In this document: one piece after another, positions 1 to 9,008 of the stretch
Layout: the number at the start of each line of letters is the position of its first letter
How positions within the stretch are numbered: position 1 is the stretch's first letter
Source of the DNA: Dactylorhiza incarnata
Taxonomy: Eukaryota > Streptophyta > Magnoliopsida > Asparagales > Orchidaceae
Assembly: GCA_033032865.1 (NCBI GenBank)
Contig: JAWHQI010000005.1
Coordinates: 13,726,001-13,790,000, forward strand
Length of the DNA: 64,000 bases
Reading direction: 5' to 3'
Made by a program: the position numbers and the translations under genes
Notes under the pieces: generated by a model
Database searches by the model: none
Told to the model about the DNA's origin: nothing
Seen by the model: only the letters and a program-made list of their open reading frames with translations

Positions 1-895
1 AATCACTCTTTCCTTCTATTTGATTCTTGGCTAATTTGATTAAGATTATTATGGATATTATTTGAAATCAGAATGAATTCTTTCCTTCTACAGATTTAAT
101 TATTATGGAAAATTTTTCTCTCTAATTGCTGATTGATTATTCCCCTTTAGCAACATCTTTTGAAACAGAGCTATAAATAAAGAGGAGGTCGACAGAGAAT
201 AATGACTAGTGATCCACCATATACATTTGAAAAAGAGGAAGAGCTCCCAAGTGAAGAGTGAGAAAGCTGAGAAAAGAGATAGTGTGCTGCAGCAAAGAAA
301 AAACCTTCATCTTCTCCTCCTTCTGAAGCCATTCTGTTGCAAATTCTGAAAGCTCTCACAAAAGAGAGAAAATCTTACAATCTCCTTCTCACTATAGAAG
401 AGAGATTACATTCACTATTCTTGTGCTTCTAATCTTCTTAATAGGAAGAAGATTCTTTCTTGTTTTAATTGTTTCTTCAAATTCTTCTTCTCATTCATAT
501 TTCAACTTCAATTGTGTAAAAGAGTTTTTAGAATCTCTCTTCAAAAAATTCAGTTGTACTGGTTCTAAGAGTCTCCTTATCAAAAGACTCAGGCTGGTTC
601 TAAGAGTCTCCTTATCAAAAGACTCAGTGCAAGATAGTGAATTCCTACCAAGGGGGTAGAAGAGTGGACTACCCAAAGTTTGGGGAACCACTATATTTCT
701 TTGTGTTGTGCTGTGATGTTCATTTTGCTATTTCTATCTTTATTTACTTAATTCTTGTTGGTGTGTGTGGGAAGCTTAGTTATGTGATTATTACACATAT
801 ATATATATATTTGTTAACTTTGCACAAAATTTATTTAAATCTCTATTCACCGCCCTACTAGAGAATTCTAGTGTGGTTAACTGTGCACTTTCACA
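1..895 (+). mobile_element. copia-type LTR fragment, plus orientation
   Basis: No coding region is supported here. Read on the plus strand, the layout matches the R/U5 half of the Copia-M LTR seen elsewhere in the window (read there on the minus strand): a run like CCTACCAAGG.GGTAGAAGAGT, then GGGGAACCACTAT, then a T-rich stretch, an (AT)n tract, and CTATTCACC followed by CTAGAG close to the end. The LTR therefore continues left of the window and ends near 895. No PBS follows, so it is a truncated or solo LTR. The family assignment is inference from this layout; the overall sequence is diverged. Confidence 0.5.
561..630. repeat. 35-bp tandem repeat, two units
   Basis: Two copies of a 35-bp unit start at 561 and 596 (GGTTCTAAGAGTCTCC is the start of each). 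Each unit holds a short inverted repeat, GAGTC...GACTC, so it can form a small hairpin. The repeat lies inside the copia LTR fragment. Confidence 0.85.
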
Positions 896-938
896 ACGCA
901 ATAGGGGGAATGAGGGGAGCAATACGGACAGGAACAGT

Positions 939-1145
939 CTAACCTACCGCAGGATCCTGCACCGCAGTATGCTGCTGTAAGGTGGCAGTCAACAACACAT
1001 GCATCTGTTCTTGCATTGCAGCTAACTGCCTCGACAAAGTCTCGTTGCTCAGACACAGTTCTTCAATCATCACTTCACTATGCGCACCCGATGAATTACC
1101 CACAGACTGGGGGACTGACTTCAATGACTGACGCTTTGGATCCAT
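939..1145 (-). pseudogene. probable gag N-terminus of a gypsy element (fragment)
   Basis: A 68-codon reading frame starts with MDPKRQ and contains a short heptad-like stretch (LSNETLSRQLAAMQEQM). It lies about 650 bp downstream (on the minus strand) of a PBS-like site, which is where gag begins in plant gypsy elements. It stops at 939 and is then cut off by the copia LTR debris at about 900. No diagnostic domain is visible, so the assignment rests on position and on the coiled-coil-like start seen in many chromovirus Gag proteins. It could also be a chance frame. Confidence 0.3.
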
Positions 1146-1796
1146 CACTATGGAATAAAACAAATAGTCTATCAATACATAACTCAGACCCCAAAGGATG
1201 AAAGGAAATACTGACACTTGCTCTTGCTACTAACTTGCTCTGGAATCTTTATGAATGATATTATGCTACACTAAGGATATATACCATCTTCCACTGACTC
1301 TCGTGCACATCCAACGAATGCATGAATGCTTAACATCTTCCTTTAAATCATGCATTTACAAGTGTCATCATGTAGATCTTAACTTGGCACGTGTGCTAAT
1401 GCTATTTTATGCAATGCACGTCGTGTTATGCATTTTAATAATAGAATTAATGCATTCCATGAGTGGCGTGCACATGAGATATTATGCATCCCATACTACA
1501 TAATATCTCATGTAACGAAAAAAAAATCTAATGAGCATCCATGTGATTAATGTTATGCATCTCATACTATATAACAGTCACACGTGTTATGCCTATGAGA
1601 ATGCATATATAAACACATATTATGCATCCCATACTACATAATATGCCTTGTATACTTATGTTATGCTAATGAGTGTAGTGTTCATCCTTCAGCCAAGATA
1701 TACGAATGACACTTCGGTGTATGTATGCATTGAAACAAGATTCTGAAATAAATGGATGTTCGACTAACCCATCCAACAACCAACTAAACTAACCTC
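1146..1796 (-). other. untranslated leader of the gypsy fragment
   Basis: This AT-rich stretch has no supported gene. It contains several degenerate repeats around ATTATGCATCCCATACTAC (near 1480, 1550 and 1620) with ATGCAT palindromes. Its place between the PBS and the putative gag start suggests a 5' leader. Confidence 0.35.
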
Positions 1797-1809
1797 TCTC
1801 TGATACCAA
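1797..1809 (-). promoter_or_regulatory. primer binding site, initiator-Met tRNA type
   Basis: On the minus strand the sequence reads TTGGTATCAGAGA, the usual PBS complementary to the 3' end of initiator methionine tRNA. It marks the boundary between an LTR on the right and an internal region on the left. Confidence 0.55.
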
Positions 1810-3990
1810 CTATCACAACCTGCAATTTCTCAATATTTGCATAATATCAGAGTAAGAGAAACTACGTAATGTTATGCTACGCCATGCAGGGGACAACTGC
1901 AGTTATTCTGGCAAAACTAACCCTTCACTTATTTTTATCGAAAAACATATATTTTTATGTTTGAAAACTTAATTTAAATTTAGAGCTTAAGAAACTGTAT
2001 CTCAAGATTTCAGTGGATCAACTAGTCCACCAGTAAGAAAATATATATGCAGTGGAAAAATACTTAATTCACTTCTTTTCATCTTACATGAGCTTGAGGA
2101 CCCAACAATGCATGCTAATGATATGCACGTTTCTAATTTAGTATAAGTAAAGAAAGGAGTTTTATAAGCCTTAAAATAGAATGACATTCAATTGAAAGAG
2201 ATGTTATGAGTCTAAGCTAGAATGCAACTTTTATATTTAAAATATCTAACATGCATCCTATTATAAAACATTCTCAGAGATAATGCGTATAAATGACTAG
2301 CAAATATCAGTAGAAAAAGCAGCAAGTAGTCTAACACAAGCAAACTAACACGAACCCATAGAAACAAAAGAGTCCATAAACAACAGACAACTTCTTACCA
2401 AGGAAGAGGAGGAAACCAGCTAGCACAGCCTGGAGGAAATCTCCTAGAGTACTTGCAACAGCTACCAGTCTGAACCTGAGGCATTCAAAAGAAAAGAATG
2501 CCTCTGCCCAAAGGGGAGAAAACAGACAGTTCCATAATCAATAAGGATTAAAAAGGGGTATTCAAATTAAGGAGACAAAAAAACAACTATATATCATTCG
2601 TAAATTTATACGATGAGAAGGTAAGAGATTTCCCTAAGCATAAAAAGTATGCATAAAGTTGATCAGGTGGTAAGTTGAATGTCAACAGGCACTGTGGTGG
2701 TGGACCCCTATTCCAATCCATCCAACAGCCCAGATAATTTAACAACGAGCACTATGGTGGTGGACCGGTGTTCCAATCCAACCAATATTCCAAGTAGTTT
2801 AACAACGAGCACTATGGTGGTGGTCCCCTGTTCCAATCAAACCAACAGCTCAAAAGAGCAATTCACCAACCACAACTTATCATAAGCATAGCAAAATCCG
2901 ACAATGGGTTGTCACAAAATCATAGGATTTATGAAACACCCCAAAGGAAATAAAATCCTTAACATACCAGCCCACATAACAGAATTCGTCGGGGTGACGC
3001 GGGAAAAAAATTCAATTTTCGGCGGGAGCGACGATCAATGGGAGGTCTCGACGATCGATGAGAAGTCTCAATGATCGACGGGAGGTCCCGTCGATTTCTA
3101 CTTGAAGTCGCATTGAAATTACTTCCCGTCTCGCCGATTTCACTTTCTACATAGAATTCTTCTAAACTACCAGAACATATTTCTGGACTACAAGAATATA
3201 CCTCTACTAACAGTAGTTCTAAAATGGTAAACTAAACCAATAGGTATTTGCAACAACTAACCATATCTAATAACATCAAATTTAGACAGTGAATCTAACC
3301 AACTTAACCAGCAAATTTCTACCGCCATACAACCTAGAAAATAAATTGTTTTAGTAACAAAAGGGGAAAATGCTACATGCCTCAACTCGACATTGTCACC
3401 ACGATGCCTAAGACTTCTTTGTCAAGTATCGCACGCATGACAAGCTCAGCGAGAGTTTTCCGAATCTAGACTCCGGCGACGATTCCGAGAACTCGAGCTC
3501 TCTCGACGGCCAACGAAGAGAAGAAAACCCCTCTTATTTTTTTCTCTCCCTCTCACTTTCCTGATTCCGCACTCAGGAAAAACCTCAGGAAAAGTCTAGA
3601 GAAGTCCCTTCTTTAGGAAGATGATGGAAAGCTTATCAGGGAGAGTATTATGGAATGAATTGGAAATCACTAACCCTTAGTTTCATAATTTACATTAGTA
3701 AATATCTAAATCAACATTTCGCACAAAGCATACTCATTCATTGTCTAAATATGTACATGCATACAATATTTTATAGGTATTTTCTTTAGTATCCAAATAA
3801 TTTTATATATCTTATATACTCACTTATAAGACCTAGATAAAAGTATATGCACTAATCATTTTATATCCATATTGCCTGAGATTTATGTACGTGAACTCCG
3901 AACGATGACGCACCCAAAATAGTAACGCCCTCATGCCAAAATTAAAGACATTTAAAATAATAATAAAAAAAGCAACGGAATTCAGACAAT
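1810..3990 (-). mobile_element. probable 5' LTR of a chromovirus-type gypsy (degraded)
   Basis: The stretch directly upstream of the minus-strand PBS is noncoding. Near 3885-3935 the minus strand reads GCATGAGGGCGTTA followed by GGGTGCG and CGTTCGGAGTTCACG, words that I associate with plant Tekay/Del-like LTRs (recalled, not searched). A pyrimidine-rich tract at 3530-3570 and a GACGATCGATG-type GC-rich patch at 3020-3130 are also present. The outer boundary is not visible; 3990 is a guess. The family assignment is inference. Confidence 0.35.
2683..2862. repeat. 60-bp tandem repeat, three units
   Basis: GCACT(G/A)TGGTGGTGG occurs at 2689, 2749 and 2809, a period of exactly 60 bp. The three units drift in the middle. 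A 68-codon frame across it is only a by-product of the repeat. Confidence 0.85.
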
Positions 3991-4270
3991 CCAGCTCACC
4001 TTATCTTGCCAGCCTCTCCAAAGATCAACCTGACCCACCGTCTATTGAGAGCCCGGCAGCGGAATCGATATGGGGAAATCCAGCTGATCTACATCGTATG
4101 AACCCATAACAGAAAAGACAATAATATCAATCTATACCAATTCAACACCACACAACAGTTCAAGGGTAAAAACGCTTTAAGTCATCCCCGCTCCAAGTTC
4201 GGCTGAGGGGTACTCCTTCCACATCCCGGAGGTGATACCCCCCCCCCCCCCGACTTGAGTGCTTCCCCTA
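3991..4270. other. unassigned intergenic debris
   Basis: I see no gene. A homopolymer of about 14 C lies near 4239-4252. The sequence joins the degraded gypsy LTR to the truncated end of the Copia-M1 LTR. Confidence 0.4.
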
Positions 4271-4460
4271 TAACCAATGGAGTTTTGATCAGGTGCCCAA
4301 ACACCAATGGAGTTTTGATCAGGTGCCCAAACACCAATGGAGTTTTGATCAGGTGCCCAAACACCAACCACAGGTTTTTGATCAGGTGCCCAAACACCAA
4401 CTATAGGTTTTTGATTAGGTGCCCTGCCACCAACCACAGGTTTTTGCTCAGGTGCCCTGC
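4271..4460. repeat. 30-33 bp tandem repeat inside the Copia-M LTR
   Basis: Units around TTTTGATCAGGTGCCC repeat six times: three nearly identical 30-bp units from about 4274, then three 33-bp variants with CCACAGG or CTATAGG. The homologous LTR at 54790-54950 has a different number and mix of units, so the array varies between copies. Frames on both strands here (repeating GVWAPDQ or RCPNTN) are repeat artefacts. Confidence 0.9.
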
Positions 4461-5117
4461 CACCAAAGGGTTAACTTTTGGAGGGAGTTAGAACCCTGTA
4501 CAAGATGGGATAAAGAGGGTTTATGAAGTTCTTCTCTGTCAACAAGCTTAGAGAAGACTAGTGGATTTGTTGTTGTGAAGCTCCCCCTGTCTGATTGGAT
4601 TTCTTGACAGATAATGGATGGAGCTTCCTCTTGAATGTAGAATATCTTCTTTGATAGCTGATGAATCTGAGAGACAAAAGTTTCTCAGATTATTGTTGCT
4701 CTTTGAAGATTAAGAAACTTGCAACTGAAAATTGAGATAAGATTTGTGTTGTTGTTCTCAGAGAATGAGATTACTGCTGTAGAAGATGAAGATCTGAAAA
4801 GCTTTTCCTTTCTGTATTTCTCTTGACTGTTTCTTTTTTTCTTTTCTCCCTATCTTGCTGTGTTGCTGTAAATCTTCTTCTTCCTTTTTCCTTAGAGAAA
4901 TCTGACTGATTTGAAATCAAATCTTTTAATTAAGGAATATAATATTCTGAAAAGATATTCTTGGAACTGCTGTCCTTTTCCAAAATGTGTCAACGACTAC
5001 TTTCTCAAAATAAGAGAATAATAAAAGGAAAGGATTTAATCCTGACTTATCTGATAGGAATAGAACCGTTTCTGATTAGTCGATCTGAGTTCAGAGAATA
5101 ATATAACTGATCCTTCT

Positions 5118-5560
5118 GAAATTTTGAGCTGAGGAGAAAATTTGTCGATCTGAGAACTCAGTTCGTCGAACAGAATGTTGAGTTTGTCGAACTGAATCTG
5201 GAGTTCGTCGAACTTAATTAATTCGTCGAACACAATCTGGAGTTCGTCGATCTCAAACAGTATTTCATCGAACTGGGAGATAAACTGCTAAATCTGACTG
5301 GAAGAACTGAGTTCGTCGATCTGAGAAGCACTTTTGTCGAACTAAACATCTTGATACTTATTCGTCGAGTGTAGAGCTGAGTTCGTCGATCTCAAAATGG
5401 AGTTCGTCGAACTGAAGAATAAACTGCTGGACTAGCTGAAGAACTGAGTGCGTCGAGCTAGAGAGCAAGTTCGTCAAACTAAAACATGACGTTCGTCGAA
5501 CGCAGAGAGAAGTTCGTCGAACACAGAATAATGTTCGTCGAATGCAGAGACTTAGAGTTT
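5118..5560. repeat. array of TTCGTCGA motifs in the Copia-M LTR
   Basis: About twenty copies of GTTCGTCGAACT-like words occur in loose succession (for example near 5166, 5187, 5205, 5223, 5241, 5400, 5520). The core TTCGTCGAA carries a partial palindrome (TTCG...CGAA). On the element's own strand it lies in the first third of the LTR, i.e. U3. The same array is in the second copy at 55260-55640. Confidence 0.85.
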
Positions 5561-5684
5561 TCCTAAGTTCTAGCTAACTCAGACAGCCTAATACCTTGAC
5601 CCTTAGACTATACATTAGGGTCAACATAGTCCTAGTCAATAGATAGTGATCCTAGACCAAATCAGTAATAGGTTTGTTCCAACA

Positions 5685-5697
5685 ATCTCCCCTTATT
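5685..5697 (-). promoter_or_regulatory. Copia-M1 polypurine tract
   Basis: The minus strand reads AATAAGGGGAGAT directly before the LTR start TGTTGGAAC. This is the plus-strand priming site expected next to a 3' LTR. Confidence 0.75.
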
Positions 5698-6627
5698 TGG
5701 GTTAGGACACTATTTGACAAAATTAAAACAAACAAAACAACAGAGCATATATATCTGACAGAAATTAAATCATTTCAGCAGATAGAAAATATATCACCCT
5801 GAGTTTAGATAAAATTTACACTTTCAAAAACTTGCTTTCTGAATTCTGACATTGTAGAAAACTGATAAAAATCCTTGTCTTCTGCTTTTGCTTTGTTGAT
5901 CTAAACTGAATCTGTCATATCTGAATCTGTAATTTCTGAAACTGAAATAAAAACTGTTGTAGCTTATTCATCCCGAACTAAAACTGTTTCTTCATAAAGC
6001 ATCTCCCCCTGAAACTGCAACATCTTCATAAAGCATCTCCCCCTTCCTAGTTTCAGGAAGACCTGAAGCTAGGGCCCTAGAAGAAGGGACATTTGAAGAG
6101 GAGGTAGGGAAGGATGCAATATTTAGAAGAATGATTTCTATTGTTCCTGCAAAAGAAAAAGAGAGATCAAGTGCAAAGGAACTGGAAGGAGAAGCAGATT
6201 CTGTAGGCATAAAGAAAAATGAAATAAAAGTTTGATTATATAGAGAGATCAGAAGTCTAAAAGACTTAGCCTTCGTCAGACTGCGTTCGACGAAAAATTA
6301 ATTTTCGTTGATCTCAGTTCGATGATAGAGCTTGTCTTCGTCGATCCCTGGATCTAATAGGTATCGTCTCAGCTGTTGGGCTGAGATAGCTTCCAGTCTC
6401 AGCGGATTCTTCTGTCCCGTCCCAGCGGATCCAAATAACTTCTCAGCGGCCCTAGTCCTTGTCTCAGTGTTCAGCTGAGACTGAGAGCTTGTCTCAGCTA
6501 TTTAGTTGAGACTGAGAGCTTGTCTCAGCTGTTCAGCTGAGACTGAGATCTTGTCTCAGCTGTCTTGACAGCAAACCGACTGAACTTACTTCACAAATTG
6601 AGGGATAAATAAAAGATATAATTTTTT
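5698..6627 (-). other. Copia-M1 3' untranslated region
   Basis: There is no intact gene between the pol stop codon and the PPT. It contains TTCGTCGA-type words at about 6278-6345 and the CAGCTGAGAC array at 6361-6575. A short minus-strand frame at 5992-6210 is also partly present in the second copy (56098-56316), but it is broken differently there, so I do not call it a gene. Confidence 0.65.
6361..6575. repeat. palindromic CTCAGCTGAGAC array
   Basis: Repeated words of the type GTCTCAGCTGTTCAGCTGAG, joined by ACTGAGAGCTT, give a series of overlapping inverted repeats. The homologous stretch at 56470-56680 in Copia-M2 has the same array. It lies about 700 bp before the PPT in the 3' untranslated part of the element. 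Confidence 0.85.
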
Positions 6628-7651
6628 TTAATTGATTGAATCTCCATCTATCATTCTGAGCTGATTTATAAAGAAAATATGCTTCTTTTCATCCAATGGT
6701 TTGGTGAAAATATCAGCTCTTTGTAAGTCAGTAAGAATAAATTGTAGGCAAATTTTATTTTTATCCATATTATCTCTGATAAAGTGGTACCTAATCTCTA
6801 CGTGTTTAGTCCTACTATGGAGTACTGGATTTTGTGCTATAGATATTGCACTAGTATTGTCGCAAAATATAATTGATTTATTTAGATTGATACCATAATC
6901 TAGAAATTGATTTTGTATCCACAATATTTGTGATCAGCAACTGCCTGCAGCAATATATTCTGCTTCAGCTGTTGATGTAGACATAGATGTTTGTTTCTTA
7001 CAAAACCAAGACACTGATGTGCTTTTCCTGCTACTCTGCATCCAGCATAATCAGAATCTGAGAATCCAGTTAATGCAAATTCTGAAGCTGTTGGATACCA
7101 GAGTCCAAGATTTGGACAACCCTTTATATATCTCAAAATTCTTTTTAGTAAAATTAGGTGAGATTCTTTGGGGTTAACTTGGAACCTAGCACAAATACAT
7201 GTAGCAAACATTATGTTAGGTCTACTAGTTGTTAAGTAAAGTAGTGAGCCAATAATTGCTCTATATACTTTCTGATCAATAGTTTCCCTGATTCATCATT
7301 ATCAACAACATCATTGGAGGGCATGGGTGTTTTCATGGTAGAAGCATCAGACATACCAAATCTTTTCACTAATTCCTTAGCATACTTAGATTGTGATATG
7401 AATATGCCATTTGGAGTTTGCTTCACTTGAAGACCAAGGAAGTACGATAACTCACCCATACTACTCATTTCAAATTTAGATTGCATTAGGTCAGAAAACC
7501 TTTTGCATAGATTTGAATCAGTAGAGCCAAACATAATATCATCTACATAAATTTGAACTAGTAGAGTTTGATTTTTATGTATCCTGAAAAATAAGGTTTT
7601 ATCAACAATGCCTCTAAAGAATTTGTTCTCCAAAAGAAAATTAGCTAAGGT
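6628..7651 (-). pseudogene. Copia-M1 pol: end of reverse transcriptase and RNase H (broken)
   Basis: On the minus strand, 7633-7232 encodes the RT palm with the catalytic YVDD (in QIYVDDIMFGST) and FLGLQVKQ. 7211-6900 encodes the linker and RNase H start ([26 protein letters not shown]), and 6924-6628 encodes the RNase H end (DNTSAISIAQNP, SRTKHVEIRYHFIRDN, DIFTKPLD). Frameshifts separate the pieces near 7230 and 6950-7030. This is the C-terminal half of a Ty1/copia polyprotein. The upstream part continues at 21866-20879, because Copia-T inserted at 7652. It is very similar to Copia-M2 (57625-56735). Non-functional. Confidence 0.9.
7647..7651. repeat. target-site duplication of Copia-T (AAGGT)
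   Basis: AAGGT at 7647-7651 directly precedes the 5' LTR and recurs at 20874-20878 directly after the 3' LTR. A 5-bp duplication is normal for copia elements. Joining the flanks restores the uninterrupted Copia-M order seen in the second copy near 57755-57765. Confidence 0.92.
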
Positions 7652-7987
7652 TGTTGAAATTGTTGAAGTGAAGTGGAAGGGAGTCCGGCCAGACTGAAGG
7701 CTGGAGACCGCAGAGTCCGCGCGGCCTGCACTGGTGCTCTGGCGGTTTGGTTCTGTGATCTCTCCCTAATGTTCTGGCGATCTGCTGTGATCAGCCAGTT
7801 TGCTTCTTGGTTTGGTTGTTGGTTCTGGCGACCTGTTGCGAGTTCTTTCGGTCTTGTTCTGGGAGGTCTGTTCTTGGTTGTCCGCAGTGACCGGGCGGCT
7901 TGTTTGGACTGTTCTGGTGACTTGGTTCAAGTCGGCCAGATGTTTGTCACTGCGTAGGCGATCTCAGGAAGGGTGGTCGCTGTGTCC

Positions 7988-8140
7988 GCGCGGCTTGTGC
8001 GCGGACTGCTGCTGCCTTGCTACCTAAGGCTGGATCTTATCCAAGTGTTGTGTCCGCGCGGCTTGTGCGCGGACTGCTGCTGTCTTGCGGACTTGTGCTG
8101 GATCTCATCCAAGTGTTGTGTCCGCGCGGTCTGTCTTATG
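7988..8140. repeat. palindromic GTCCGCGCGG...CGCGGAC repeats in U3 of Copia-T
   Basis: GTCCGCGCGGCTTGTGCGCG followed by GAC occurs twice (7987 and 8052), and a third, half copy starts at 8120. Each full unit is an inverted repeat with a short loop. They lie 80-220 bp upstream of the TATA-like box. The 3' LTR (13405-13565) has the same units with point changes. Confidence 0.9.
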
Positions 8141-8210
8141 AGGCCACTGGCGATCTGATGGCCGGTTATTGTATCTCGGTTTGTGCGGTGACGACATCCG
8201 TCCACCCGCC

Positions 8211-8220
8211 TTTAAATAGG
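8211..8220 (+). promoter_or_regulatory. TATA-like box of the Copia-T 5' LTR
   Basis: TTTAAATAGG lies between the palindromic array and the R region. The 3' LTR has a better match, TATAAATAG, at 20164-20172. This is the likely Pol II promoter of the element. Confidence 0.6.
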
Positions 8221-8919
8221 GGTGCATGGCCCGTCATTCATAATAAGAACTGTAAGAACAAGAGCCCGGATTGTTTCTTGCGGACTCAAGTTTGAAGTCG
8301 CGCGGTCTCGGAAGTGAGCTAACCAGTTGTTGTGTTCGCAGGTTTGCGGTCAGCAGGTTGCGGTCTCCTTCCTTGGTGATTTCCGGTGGCTTGAATAAGT
8401 AGTTCGTCTGCGGTCTGTCAGCGAATTGGTTTATTGTGTTCTTGTGCTGTTCGCAGTGAGCTCAGTGATCAGACGACCTTCAGCGGTTAGGCGGTCTGAG
8501 TTGCGGTCTGGCGACAGCTTCAGTTCTTTGTTCCAATAAGCTTCAGTTCGTGCGGTCTGGGATTGCGGTCTGGCAGTGCAGGTCGTCTGCTTCTGTTCAC
8601 GCGATCTCAAGTTGTTTCTGCGGTCTGACAATGCAAGCTGCTGGGAGTACATCAGAGCAAGCCGGGCGGCCTGAACCTTTTTGCGATCTGTGCGGTCTCT
8701 GTTTTGGCAGACCGCCAGTCTCAGTTTTTGTGTGTTTGTTCTTCTCATCTCCGTGATTCTTATGAATCATGTCTCGCCATGTATACCTCGCATTGTAAAG
8801 CAGTTCTGTTCCAATAAAGATTTCTTGTGTTGCTGTTTTGGCATTGTGGTTGTTTGGCTATAACTCTAGTTGATACAACTCCTGCTTACTCCTAAACAGT
8901 CTTTCAAAAAATTTTAACA

Positions 8920-8935
8920 TGGTATCAGTGCGAGG
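8920..8935 (+). promoter_or_regulatory. Copia-T primer binding site
   Basis: TGGTATCAGTGCGAGG starts on the base after the LTR. It matches the initiator-Met tRNA type PBS (TGGTATCAGAGC) with one change (AGAGC to AGTGC). Confidence 0.9.
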
Positions 8936-9008
8936 TTTATGGAGTGGATAAGCAGTGATCAACTAGAGTTGCCATCATCTTTGTGAAGAAGAGACCACAT
9001 AGATTTCC

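Larger units (their letters stand above)
4271..5684 (-). mobile_element. Copia-M1 3' LTR, truncated at its U5 end
   Basis: From about 4440 to 5684 this is closely similar to the complete LTR at 54489-55796 (same GGTTAACTTTTG, ACAAGATGGGATAAAGAGG and AGCTCCCC.TGTCTGAT words). The inner edge is clear: AACA at 5684 is followed by ATCTCCCC, the reverse complement of a PPT. On the left the last ~300 bp of U5 are missing and replaced by unrelated sequence. It keeps a segment near 4750-5030 that is deleted in the second copy. It holds two repeat arrays, listed separately. Confidence 0.8.
7652..8919 (+). mobile_element. Copia-T 5' LTR
   Basis: It begins TGTTGAAATTG and ends AATTTTAACA just before the PBS. 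It pairs along its whole 1268 bp with 13085-13586 plus 20108-20873. U3 carries GC-rich palindromes at 7988-8140 and a TATA-like box at 8211. Downstream, GCGGTCTG words recur many times (8300-8700). Open frames of 60-105 codons on both strands are not supported as genes. Confidence 0.93.

Noticed and set aside
4177..4491. Coding frames on both strands (GVWAPDQ, RCPNTN repeats)
   Set aside because: Artefacts of the 30-33 bp tandem repeat in the Copia-M LTR.
7673..8748. Several 60-105 codon frames
   Set aside because: Inside the 5' LTR of Copia-T; the same kind appears in the 3' LTR with different breaks and without a conserved protein.
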